64,000 bases of DNA from assembly GCF_014203735.1 (NCBI RefSeq), contig NZ_JACHJQ010000002.1, positions 372,001 to 436,000 of the forward strand, written 5' to 3'. The stretch comes from Actinophytocola algeriensis (GTDB lineage Bacteria > Actinomycetota > Actinomycetes > Mycobacteriales > Pseudonocardiaceae). The notes beneath the pieces are model-generated. The model was not told the origin of the DNA and made no database searches. It worked only from the letters and a program-made list of their open reading frames with translations. Both the position numbers and the translations under genes were made by a program. This document shows, piece by piece, positions 53,514 to 61,267 of this stretch. Positions within the stretch are counted from its first letter, which is position 1; each line of letters opens with the position of its first letter.

Positions 53514-54685
53514 GCGGCCCCCTGGACGGCATCCGCGTCCTCGACGTGTCGACGCTGTTCGCCGGCCCCCTCGCGGCGACGTTCCTCGGCGACTTCGGCG
53601 CGGACGTGATCAAGGTCGAGCACCCGCGCAAGCCGGACGCGGCCCGCGGCCACGGCCCGGCGAAGGACGGCGTCAACCTGTGGTGGAAGACGTTGGGCCG
53701 CAACAAGAAGACCGTCACCATCGACCTTGGCAAGCCCGAGGGCGCACGACTGCTGCTGGCCCTCGCGGCCGAGGCGGACGTGCTGATCGAGAACTTCCGC
53801 CCCGGCACGCTCGAACGGTGGGGCGTCGGCCCGGCCGAACTGCACGAGGCCAACCCGCGGCTGGTGATCGCACGCGTGACGGCGTTCGGCCAGTTCGGTC
53901 CGTACTCGGCGCGTCCCGGGTTCGGCAGCCTCGCCGAGGCGATGAGCGGGTTCGCGGCGCTGACCGGTGAATCGGACGGCCCGCCGACGCTGCCGCCGTT
54001 CGGCCTGGCCGACGGCATCGCGGCGCTCGCGACCGCGTACGCGGTGCTGGTGGCCCTGCGCACCGAGGTCGGCCAGGTGATCGACATGGCGATCATCGAG
54101 CCGATCCTCATGCTGCTCGGCGGGCAGATCACCGCGTACGACCAGCTCGGTCACGTGCAGCCGAGGACGGGCAACCGGTCGGTGAACAACGCGCCGCGCA
54201 ACGTCTACCGGACCGCGGACGGCGAGTGGGTCGCGGTGTCGACCAGCTCCCAGTCCATCGCGGAACGGGTGCTGCGGCTGGTCGGGCGGCCGGACGTGGT
54301 CGAGGAGCCGTGGTTCGCGAGCGGCCACCAGCGCGCCCAGCACGCGGACGAGCTGGACGCCGCGGTGTCGTCGTGGATCGCGGCCCGGCCGACCGACGAG
54401 GTGGTCGCCGAGTTCGAGAAGGCGCAGGCGGCGATCTCCCGGGTGTACGACGTGCGCGGCGTGCTCGCGGACCCGCAGTACCAGGCTCTGGGCACGGTCC
54501 AGACGGTCGACGACGACGAGCTGGGTCCGGTGCGGATGCAGAACGTGCTGTTCCGGATGTCGGAGACCCCGGGTGCGATCCGGTGGGCGGGCAGGCGGCA
54601 CGGCGCGGACACCGACGAGGTGCTGGCGAAGGTCGGTGTCACCCGCGAACAGCTGGCCGCCCTGCGGGAGGCGGGGGTCGTATGA
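53510..54685 (+). CDS. Type III CoA-transferase, CaiB/BaiF family
   Basis: The 391-residue protein has the family start GIRVLDVSTLFAGPLAATFLGDFGADVIKVEHP, then NKKTVTIDLGKPEGARLLLAL, LIENFRPGTLERWGVG and the late ADPQYQALGTVQTV. Enzymes of this family move CoA between carboxylic acids through an aspartyl intermediate. It starts at GTG 53510 in the stop of the preceding gene (GTGA) and overlaps the CitE-type gene, so it is made in step with both. It would activate an organic acid formed in the pathway for cleavage by the next enzyme. Confidence 0.87.
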   Translation: MSGPLDGIRVLDVSTLFAGPLAATFLGDFGADVIKVEHPRKPDAARGHGPAKDGVNLWWKTLGRNKKTVTIDLGKPEGARLLLALAAEADVLIENFRPGTLERWGVGPAELHEANPRLVIARVTAFGQFGPYSARPGFGSLAEAMSGFAALTGESDGPPTLPPFGLADGIAALATAYAVLVALRTEVGQVIDMAIIEPILMLLGGQITAYDQLGHVQPRTGNRSVNNAPRNVYRTADGEWVAVSTSSQSIAERVLRLVGRPDVVEEPWFASGHQRAQHADELDAAVSSWIAARPTDEVVAEFEKAQAAISRVYDVRGVLADPQYQALGTVQTVDDDELGPVRMQNVLFRMSETPGAIRWAGRRHGADTDEVLAKVGVTREQLAALREAGVV

Positions 54686-55464
54686 CACCGCTGACGGGGC
54701 TCTACGTGCCCGGCAACCGCCCAGACCGTTTCGACAAGGCCGTGGCGACCGGCGCCGACCTGGTGATCCTCGACCTGGAGGACGCCGTGCCCCCGGCCGA
54801 CAAGGCCACGGCCCGCGCGGCGGTGGCTGCGTGGCTGTCGTCCGCGCGTGTGGACTGCGTGCTGCAGGTCAGGGTGGCCGCCGAGGAAGACCTCGCCGCG
54901 CTGCGCGGCCTGACGGGTTTCGAGGTGCGGCTGCCGAAGGTCGAGTCCTCATCACAGGTGGACGAGGTGGCGGCGGCACTGCCGGGGCTCCCGGTCACCG
55001 CGTTGTTCGAGAGCGCGTACGGCGTGGAACACGCGTCCGGGATCGCCACCCACCCCGCGGTGACCCGGCTCGGCCTCGGCGAGTCGGACCTCGCGAGCGA
55101 ACTGGGCACCCGCGACGACGCGGTGCTCGACCACGCGAGGATCCGCCTGCTGTACGCGGCGAAGTCGGCGGGCCTGCCCGCCCCGATGCTGTCGGCCTAC
55201 CCGGCGATCAAGGACCTGGCGGGCCTGCGCGCGGACACGGAACGCGGTCGTGCCCTGGGCTGGTACGGCCGCGTGGCCATCCACCCCTCCCAGCTCCCGG
55301 TCATCGCCGAGGTCTTCCGGCCGTCGCACGAAGAACGCCGGTGGGCGGAAGAAGTCCTGACCGCGACGGCCGATGGCGGCGTGACCACCCTGGCGAACGG
55401 CGACATGGTCGACCCGGCCATGGTGGGCCGGGCGAGGGCGATCCTGGCGCGGGTGCGCGACTGA
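54682..55464 (+). CDS. HpcH/HpaI/CitE-family CoA-ester lyase
   Basis: The 260-residue barrel has the CitE motifs: LYVPGNRPDRFDKA (arginine binding the CoA or acid), VILDLEDAVPPADK (metal ligand), VRLPKVES and ALFESAYGVEHASG, ending with WYGRVAIHPSQLPVIAEVF. Family members cleave malyl-CoA, citramalyl-CoA or citryl-CoA to acetyl-CoA and a keto acid. As the partner of the CoA-transferase it would finish breakdown of the organic acid part of the operon's substrate. It is the last gene of the LacI-controlled operon. Confidence 0.87.
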   Translation: MTPLTGLYVPGNRPDRFDKAVATGADLVILDLEDAVPPADKATARAAVAAWLSSARVDCVLQVRVAAEEDLAALRGLTGFEVRLPKVESSSQVDEVAAALPGLPVTALFESAYGVEHASGIATHPAVTRLGLGESDLASELGTRDDAVLDHARIRLLYAAKSAGLPAPMLSAYPAIKDLAGLRADTERGRALGWYGRVAIHPSQLPVIAEVFRPSHEERRWAEEVLTATADGGVTTLANGDMVDPAMVGRARAILARVRD

Positions 55465-55559
55465 CTCGTCAGGACGGGGAAGACAGCGCTTCGATCCCCT
55501 CCGCCCACAACTTGCACTCCGCATGTTCTTACCGGGGTCCCGCGTGACAAAGTCCTGTC

Positions 55560-55775
55560 ATGCGCAGTGACGTGCGAGTGGTGTTGAGGCACTGGCTGGG
55601 GGCAGACGTGCGTGCGGTCGAGGGCTTGTCGGAGGAGGCGCTCGACGAGCTGAGCGACGTGCTCACCGCCGCGCGGGAGCAGCAGGCGCGGGCGCTGGCC
55701 GCCGCGTCCGACGAGGCGTTGCGGCAGATGCCGCCGATGGTGCGGGGCACGGTCAGCCGTCTGCTGGGGTGGTGA
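55560..55775 (+). CDS. Small helical protein of unknown function
   Basis: The 71-residue protein is probably all-helical, with VRVVLRHWLGADVR, LSEEALDELSDVLTAAREQQARAL and a basic end (TVSRLLGW). It overlaps the next gene (GTGA), so the two are co-translated. I recognise no family. Weak promoter-like context upstream suggests it starts a new transcript after the CitE gene. Confidence 0.6.
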   Translation: MRSDVRVVLRHWLGADVRAVEGLSEEALDELSDVLTAAREQQARALAAASDEALRQMPPMVRGTVSRLLGW

Positions 55776-56752
55776 CCGTGGGGACCGACCTCGCGACGCG
55801 GGCCGAGCTGGTGAAGCTGGCGCGTGCGCTGGGCACGACGCCTGACGGGGTCGCGTTCGCCGCGGTGTTGCCGCACGAGGACATCCGGCGGGTGCGGGAG
55901 CGGGTGGTGGCCACCCTGTACGACGAGCACCGGGGCGCGTTCCAGCGGGTCGCGGCGATCACGCGGGTGTTGCCGACGGCCGTGAACGTGCGGATCGCGT
56001 TGCGTGCGTTCCCACCGCTGCTCGCCGCGCGGGTCGCCGGGGAGATGACCCCGGACCGGGCGGCCGAGCTGGCCGACCGGATGCCGGTCGAGTACCTCGC
56101 CGAGGCGTGCGTGCACCTCGACCCGCGCCGCGCCGGGCCGCTCGTCCAGCGGATCCGGCCGGACCGGGTGCTCGGGGTGGTGATGGAGCTGATCAGCCGC
56201 CGCGAGTTCATCACCCTCGGCAGGATGCTCGACGCCGCGAGCGAGGGCGTCATCCACGACGTGGCCACCACGGTGTCGACGGAAGCGTTGCTGCGCATAG
56301 GTTTCTACGCCGAGTCCGGCGCCCAGCTCACCCGTGCGGTCGCGCTGCTGCCACCGGCCCGGCTCCGCGGCGTGGTCCGCGACGCGCTGAGCGGCGCACC
56401 GGGGCTGGCGTCGGCGGGTCTCGCGCTGCTCGGCAGGCTGACCGACGACGAGCTGCGTGGCCGCCTGGCCGGTTTCGCCGCCGAGTCCGGCACGGAAGCC
56501 CTGACCGCGCTGCTGCACACCGCGCTCGACGACGACGCGGTCCCGGCCCTGCTGTCGGGCGTGGCCGTGATGGACGAGGACGGTCAGCGGCGCGTGCTGC
56601 GGCTGCCCGCGCTGTCCGCGCCGGAGGTGCTCGACCGGTTGCTGCGGGCCGTGGAGAAACACGACCTGTGGCAGACGATGGCGGACCTGACGAACCACAT
56701 GTCCGGCGAGCTACGGCTCCGCGTCACCGCCGCCTGCGAGCGCCGCCGCTAA
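55772..56752 (+). CDS. Helical-repeat protein resembling the MgtE N-terminal domain
   Basis: The 326-residue protein has no membrane segment. Its middle repeats short helical units, such as LPTAVNVRIALRAFPPLLAARVAGEMTPDRAAELADRMP and later ALLPPARLRGVVRDALSGAPG, like the superhelical N-domain of MgtE magnesium channels, but no channel or CBS domain follows. It may be a scaffolding protein. It is co-translated with the small protein upstream and converges on the coiled-coil gene; the two stops share CTAA. I cannot give a function. Confidence 0.6.
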   Translation: MTVGTDLATRAELVKLARALGTTPDGVAFAAVLPHEDIRRVRERVVATLYDEHRGAFQRVAAITRVLPTAVNVRIALRAFPPLLAARVAGEMTPDRAAELADRMPVEYLAEACVHLDPRRAGPLVQRIRPDRVLGVVMELISRREFITLGRMLDAASEGVIHDVATTVSTEALLRIGFYAESGAQLTRAVALLPPARLRGVVRDALSGAPGLASAGLALLGRLTDDELRGRLAGFAAESGTEALTALLHTALDDDAVPALLSGVAVMDEDGQRRVLRLPALSAPEVLDRLLRAVEKHDLWQTMADLTNHMSGELRLRVTAACERRR

Positions 56753-58569
56753 CCGACGGAACGCTGCTGCGGGATCGGCGTCGGTCTGGCGGGCTCCTCG
56801 AGCGCCTCCGCCTCGGCGGGCGCCAGGAGCGGCGCCGCGCCGACGAGCACCTCGCGGGCGCTCCGCAGCTGCGTCGCGAGGCGGACCCGCAGGTCGCGCA
56901 ACCGCGCCACCTCCTGGTTCGCGGCGTCGATCCGCCGGCAGGCGTCCTGTTCGGCCGCGGTCACGAGCCGCTCGGCCTCGCCGGTCGCCTCCCGGATCCG
57001 CCTGCTCGCCTCGGCCCTGGCCGCCGCGGAACGACGCTCGGCGCCCTGCGTGGCGTCCCGCATCAGGCGGCTGGCACGTTCCCGCGACGTGGCGACCCGG
57101 TGCGCCGCGTCCTCGGTCGCGTCGCCGACCAGCCGTTCGGCGTAGGCCTTGGACGCGCTGACGCGGTTCTCGGCCTCCTCGGTGGCCTCGCGGACCAGCC
57201 TCTCCGCTTCGGCTTTCGCCACGGCCGTGCGGTTCTCCGCCGTCTCGGTCGCTTCGCGGACCAGGCGTTCCGTCTCGGCTGTCGCCACCGCGGTGCGGTG
57301 CTCGGCATCTTCGGTGGCCTCGCGGACCAAGCGCTCGGCCTCGGCTTTCGCGACCGTGGTGCGGTTCTCCGCGGTCTCGGTGGCCTCGCTGATCAGGCGC
57401 TCGGCCTCAGCTGTCGCCACGGCAGTGCGGTGCTCGGCATCCTCGGTGGCCTCGCGGACCAGGCGCGCGGCCTCCGCCTTGGCGGCCGTCGTGCGGCTCT
57501 CGGCGTCGGTTGTCGCCTCGCTGATCAGGCGCTCGGCTTCCGTCGTCGCCTCGCGGATGCGGCGTGCCGCTTCCGCTTTCGCCGCCACTGTCCGGTTTTC
57601 CGCACCCTCCGTCGCCTCGCGCATCAGGCGGCTCGCCCGCTCCCGCGAGGTCGCCACCCGTCCTTCTGCCTCCGCTGTCGCCTCGCTGATCAGGCGTTCG
57701 GCTTCAGCTGTCGCCTCGCGCACCAGCCGCTCCGACTCCGCCCGCGCGGCCGACCTGGTCTCGGCGGCCGCCGCCGTGGCCTCGCGGATGCGACGTGCTG
57801 CTTCCGCTTTCGCCGCCACTGTCCGGTTTTCCGCACCCTCCGTCGCCTCGCGCATCAGGCGGCTCGCCCGCTCCCGGGACGTCGCCACGCGCTGCTCCGC
57901 GTCCGCCGTCGCCTCCCGGACCAGGCGGTTGGCCTCGGCCTGGGCGGCGACCTTCTGCTCGGCGATCTCCCGCATCGCCTCCGCGCGCCTGCGGGCCATG
58001 GCCACCTCGAAGTCGGCCTCCACGCGTTCCCTGCGCCGGGCCGCGAAGTCGTCCAGCTCGGTGCGCCGCCGGTCGGCCTCGGTGGTCATCACCGCCGCGT
58101 CGACCTGCGCCTGCTGCAGCAGCTGGCGATGCTCCTCCTCCGTGGCGCGACGGGTGCGGTCCATGTCCGCGAGCGCCCTCTCGTACCTGGCCCGCAGTCG
58201 CCCGGCCGCCTCCTCCGCCGTGGCCCAGGTGTTCTCGGCGGCGGCTCGCGAACGCGCCACGACCTCGGCGGCCTCCTCCTTGGCCAGCTCGACCATCTTC
58301 CGCAGCCGCGCGGGCACCGCCGCCGCGTCGACCGGCGTGCGGGACAGCTCGTCGACCTGCCGCGCCAGTTTCGCGTTCCTGACACGCAACTGCTCGACCT
58401 CGGACACCAGTGCCTGCGCCAGTTCCGCGTTGGCGTCGCGGTCCGCGGCGAGCAGCCGCAGCTCCTCCTCCACCGCGCGCACGTACTGGCGGACCGGCCC
58501 GCGCCGGTATCCGCGCAGCACCACGTCGAAACCCGTGCGCAGCGGGACCAACTCCCTGCCGTCACTCAC
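56749..58569 (-). CDS. DivIVA/Scy-like coiled-coil protein with 22-residue repeats
   Basis: The 606-residue protein starts at GTG 58569. The N-terminal 60 residues (GFDVVLRGYRRGPVRQYVRAVEEEL) resemble the DivIVA membrane-binding head. A long coiled coil follows: a first part (about 60-205) and then a repetitive rod (211-518) made of 22-residue units such as AEAERLVREATEDAEHRTAV, with two 11-residue half units. The tail is short and proline-containing. Such 11/22 periodicity is seen in Scy and FilP, polar-growth scaffolds of streptomycetes. A role in polar growth or cell shape is likely. The DNA repeats of 66 bp make it prone to length change. Confidence 0.8.
   Translation of the reverse strand: MSDGRELVPLRTGFDVVLRGYRRGPVRQYVRAVEEELRLLAADRDANAELAQALVSEVEQLRVRNAKLARQVDELSRTPVDAAAVPARLRKMVELAKEEAAEVVARSRAAAENTWATAEEAAGRLRARYERALADMDRTRRATEEEHRQLLQQAQVDAAVMTTEADRRRTELDDFAARRRERVEADFEVAMARRRAEAMREIAEQKVAAQAEANRLVREATADAEQRVATSRERASRLMREATEGAENRTVAAKAEAARRIREATAAAAETRSAARAESERLVREATAEAERLISEATAEAEGRVATSRERASRLMREATEGAENRTVAAKAEAARRIREATTEAERLISEATTDAESRTTAAKAEAARLVREATEDAEHRTAVATAEAERLISEATETAENRTTVAKAEAERLVREATEDAEHRTAVATAETERLVREATETAENRTAVAKAEAERLVREATEEAENRVSASKAYAERLVGDATEDAAHRVATSRERASRLMRDATQGAERRSAAARAEASRRIREATGEAERLVTAAEQDACRRIDAANQEVARLRDLRVRLATQLRSAREVLVGAAPLLAPAEAEALEEPARPTPIPQQRSVG
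57016..57939. repeat. 66-bp in-gene repeats encoding the 22-residue units
   Basis: Residues 211-518 of the coiled-coil protein form about thirteen 22-residue units of the pattern AExxRLxREATxxAExRxxxx(K/R), plus two half units of 11 residues at 277-287 and 332-342. In DNA this is a degenerate 66-base period with 33-base half steps. Adjacent copies are often close in sequence, as expected from slippage or unequal exchange. Confidence 0.8.
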
Positions 58570-58786
58570 CCGGCCATCACTTCCTTCCGCCGCACGAGAA
58601 TCAACGCGTCCGTCCTAAGTGGACATTCAGGACGGACGGTGTGTGGTTCCACCCTTACCAGCGTCGCCCGGGACCGTAAAGGGTGCGACGGTCAGAGATG
58701 ATCATTCTGCGGTCAGCGGCCTTGTGAAAGGTCCTTAGCAAGGCTTACAGTCGGCGCACCGAACTTTTGACGATGAGGTGCAAAAG

Positions 58787-59680
58787 ATGGCTGGTTCTGA
58801 ACGAAAGTCCTCGCGACGCAGGTTCCTCCAGGGTGCGGGAGCGGCGACCGCGGTCGGCCTGAGCGCTCTGGCGCTCCCCGGGACCGCCGCCGCGGCAACC
58901 CGCGGCCGCCCCGTGCCACCCGGCAAGATCGGCTTCCAGCTGTACTCGGTGCGCGACATGCTCCGCCGGGACCCCGAAGGCACCCTGGCGATGATCGCCG
59001 ACGCCGGATACGCCGAGGTCGAGCCCGCCTACGACTACGGGAACCGCACACCCGAGCAGTTCCGCAAGATCGTCGACGACAACGGCCTGAAGGTCATCGG
59101 CAGCCACCACAACCCGTACGACTTCCGCGGCGACCTCGCGCAGGTCACGCTCGAGCGCGCGGTGACGCTCGGCCAGAAGTACGTCGGAGTCTCGTACATG
59201 GACGGCCAGCAGACAGCGGACGGCTACCGCCGCATGGCCGAGGAGATGAACCAGTGGGGCGAGACCGCGCGGAGCTACGGCCTGCGCTGGTACGCCCACC
59301 TGCACGACAACGAGTTCGCGACCGACCAGAACACCGGTGAGGTGCTGTTCGACATCTGGCTCGCGGAGACCGACCCGCGGCTGGTGACGTTCGAGATGGA
59401 CCTGTACTGGATCCTCCGCGCGGGCGCGGACCCGATCGCCTACGTGGACCGGCACCAGGACCGGTTCCCGCTGTTCCACCTGAAGGACGGCACGCCGACC
59501 GAGGGCATCGAGACCGACCTCGGCGAGGGCACGGTCGACTTCGTGAGCATCCTCTCGCACCTGCGGGATCTGGGGAGCCACGACTTCGTCATCGAACGCG
59601 ACCAGCAGCCCGACCCGGTGCGCACGGCGAACGTCTCCTATGACTACCTGCGGAGCCTCCGCATCCCGCGCGCCTACTGA
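58787..59680 (+). CDS. Tat-exported sugar phosphate isomerase/epimerase-like protein
   Basis: The 297-residue protein has a twin-arginine signal (SSRRRFLQGAGAATAVG, cleavage after AAA) and a xylose-isomerase-like barrel: IGFQLYSVRD, YAEVEPAYDYGN, VIGSHHNP, WYAHLHDNEF, FEMDLYW and FHLKDGTP supply the His/Glu/Asp residues of the metal site. Export of such barrels is common in actinobacteria, where they may act on sugars outside the cell. ATG 58787 follows GAGGTG (58775-58780). It stands alone with a 217-bp upstream spacer. Confidence 0.85.
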   Translation: MAGSERKSSRRRFLQGAGAATAVGLSALALPGTAAAATRGRPVPPGKIGFQLYSVRDMLRRDPEGTLAMIADAGYAEVEPAYDYGNRTPEQFRKIVDDNGLKVIGSHHNPYDFRGDLAQVTLERAVTLGQKYVGVSYMDGQQTADGYRRMAEEMNQWGETARSYGLRWYAHLHDNEFATDQNTGEVLFDIWLAETDPRLVTFEMDLYWILRAGADPIAYVDRHQDRFPLFHLKDGTPTEGIETDLGEGTVDFVSILSHLRDLGSHDFVIERDQQPDPVRTANVSYDYLRSLRIPRAY

Positions 59681-59805
59681 ACCGCGGCCGGGCGTCGTTG
59701 GGGCAGAGCAGGATCGGTCGCACCATGACCCGTGCTCCGTGCACAGCCGTGCCCCACGGCGCCCGGCACTCGCGGCGGCGAACGAGTTCGGTGGAGTTCG
59801 CCGGC

Positions 59806-60138
59806 CTAACCCTTCAGCGGGTCGTGGCCGATCGTCATCAGGCGGTGGCGCCAGTGGGCCTCGCCCGCGGTTGGTTCCAGGTCGTCGCGGCGGTCCGCGT
59901 GGATCCGGTCCACGACCCTCTGCATGACGCGCAGGTCCTCGTCGTTGAGGTCGGTCTTCCGTTTGCCGAGGATGGCCAGCACGTGCTGCCCCGTCTCGGA
60001 GCCCGCCTGGTCGGGCAGCTCCTCGGTCTCGGTGTCCGCCGAGCGAACGCGTAGCCATTCGCTCAGTTCACGGGACGTCATGTTCACGACCCGGTGGAAC
60101 TCGGCCCACAGGTCCTCGTCTACCGGCGTGTTCGCCAC
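59806..60138 (-). CDS. DUF3140 family protein
   Basis: The 110-residue cytoplasmic protein matches the DUF3140 pattern: EDLWAEFHRVVNMTSRELSEWLRV at the start, SETGQHVLAILGKRKTDLNDEDLRVMQRVVDRI in the middle and HWRHRLMTIGHDP at the end. Function is unknown; the family is common in actinobacteria. GTG 60138 is preferred because GGAGG lies upstream on the same strand; a TTG at 60159 would lengthen it by seven residues. It is divergent from the LacI gene. Confidence 0.75.
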   Translation of the reverse strand: MANTPVDEDLWAEFHRVVNMTSRELSEWLRVRSADTETEELPDQAGSETGQHVLAILGKRKTDLNDEDLRVMQRVVDRIHADRRDDLEPTAGEAHWRHRLMTIGHDPLKG

Positions 60139-60206
60139 GAGCCTCGCCTCCTCCGTCAAGGGTCCGTAGTTCGCGGGGCTACCCGGGTGAACGGCCGCGA
60201 AACGTC

Positions 60207-60233
60207 TTTACATCGTTGGCACAACGTTGTAAA
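60207..60233. promoter_or_regulatory. LacI-type operator, 12-3-12 inverted repeat
   Basis: TTTACATCGTTG (60207-60218) and CAACGTTGTAAA (60222-60233) match as inverted repeats at 11 of 12 positions across GCA, with a perfect ACAACGTTGT at 60221-60230. It lies just before the LacI gene at 60242 and probably mediates its autoregulation together with control of the downstream arabinofuranosidase gene. Confidence 0.7.
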
Positions 60234-60241
60234 AGCTAGTC

Positions 60242-61225
60242 ATGGCCACCTTGAAGGACGTCGCGGTGCTCGCCGGGGTGTCGGTCAAGACGGTCTCGAA
60301 CGTGGTCAACGGCTACGAGTTCGTGAAGCCGGAGAACCGCCGCCGCGTCGAGGACGCGCTCAACGCCACCGGCTACCGGCCCAACCTCGGTGCCCGCAAC
60401 CTGCGCCGCGGGCGCACCGGGTTCATCGCGCTCGTCGTCCCGGAGCTGTCGATCCCCTACTTCGGTGAGCTGGCAGGCGGGATCATCGCGGCCGCCGCCG
60501 AGCACGACTGGAGCGTGCTCATCGAGCAGACCCAGGGTGACCGGGCCCGTGAACGCAAGGTCATCACGGATCTGGGGCCGCACATGGTCGACGGCGCGAT
60601 CGTCAGCCCGCAAGCGGTGGTACCCGACGACATCGCCACCCCCGGCGTGCCGGTGGTGCTGCTCGGCGAGCACCCGCTGCCGCTCCCCCTCGACCACGTC
60701 GGCATCGACAACGTCACCGCCGCCCGCACTGCCGTCCACCACCTCATCGACCTCGGCCGCACGCGGATCGCGGTCATCGGCCAGCACCCGACCCGCGGCA
60801 CCGCGACGCAGCGGCTCGCCGGCTACCGGCAGGCCATCGCGGAGGCCGGGCTGACCGAGATCGTGGCGCCCGCGCTGCGCTACCACCACAGCGACGGCGC
60901 GCTGGCCATGACCGAGCTGCTCGACCGCCCGGAACGCCCGGACGCGGTGTTCTGCTTCAACGACATGCTCGCGCTCGGTGCCGTCCGCGTCGCCCACGAC
61001 CGTGGCCTGCGCGTCCCGGACGACATCGCGATCGCCGGATTCGACAACACCGAGCACAGCGCATACAGCGTTCCCTCGCTCACCACCATCGCCCCGGACA
61101 AGGCGGCGCTCGCGAGGGCGGCCGTCGACCTCGTCCACCGTCGCGCGATCGACAAAGAGGACTTCCCGCCCCAGGACGTCTCGATCCCGTTCGCCTTGGA
61201 GGTCAGGGAAAGCACCACCCCATAA
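60242..61225 (+). CDS. LacI-family regulator of the arabinofuranosidase gene
   Basis: The 327-residue protein has the LacI helix-turn-helix (ATLKDVAVLAGVSVKTVSNVVNG), hinge helix (ARNLRRGRTG) and a sugar-binding core with SIPYFGELAGGI, DGAIVSPQ, DHVGIDNVTAARTAV and IAGFDNTEHSAYSVPSLTT. It starts eight bases after a strong operator-like palindrome. The GH127 gene follows after 42 bases, so the two are probably one transcript, with an arabinose-containing sugar as the likely inducer. Confidence 0.9.
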   Translation: MATLKDVAVLAGVSVKTVSNVVNGYEFVKPENRRRVEDALNATGYRPNLGARNLRRGRTGFIALVVPELSIPYFGELAGGIIAAAAEHDWSVLIEQTQGDRARERKVITDLGPHMVDGAIVSPQAVVPDDIATPGVPVVLLGEHPLPLPLDHVGIDNVTAARTAVHHLIDLGRTRIAVIGQHPTRGTATQRLAGYRQAIAEAGLTEIVAPALRYHHSDGALAMTELLDRPERPDAVFCFNDMLALGAVRVAHDRGLRVPDDIAIAGFDNTEHSAYSVPSLTTIAPDKAALARAAVDLVHRRAIDKEDFPPQDVSIPFALEVRESTTP

Positions 61226-61267
61226 CCGAATACGGCACCAGGCCCCCCTGCACCCTGGAGCTCCACC

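Noticed and set aside
56107-58701. Long plus-strand frame over the coiled-coil gene
   Set aside because: It mirrors the 66-bp repeats of the minus-strand gene and reads as low-complexity Arg/Leu-rich sequence.
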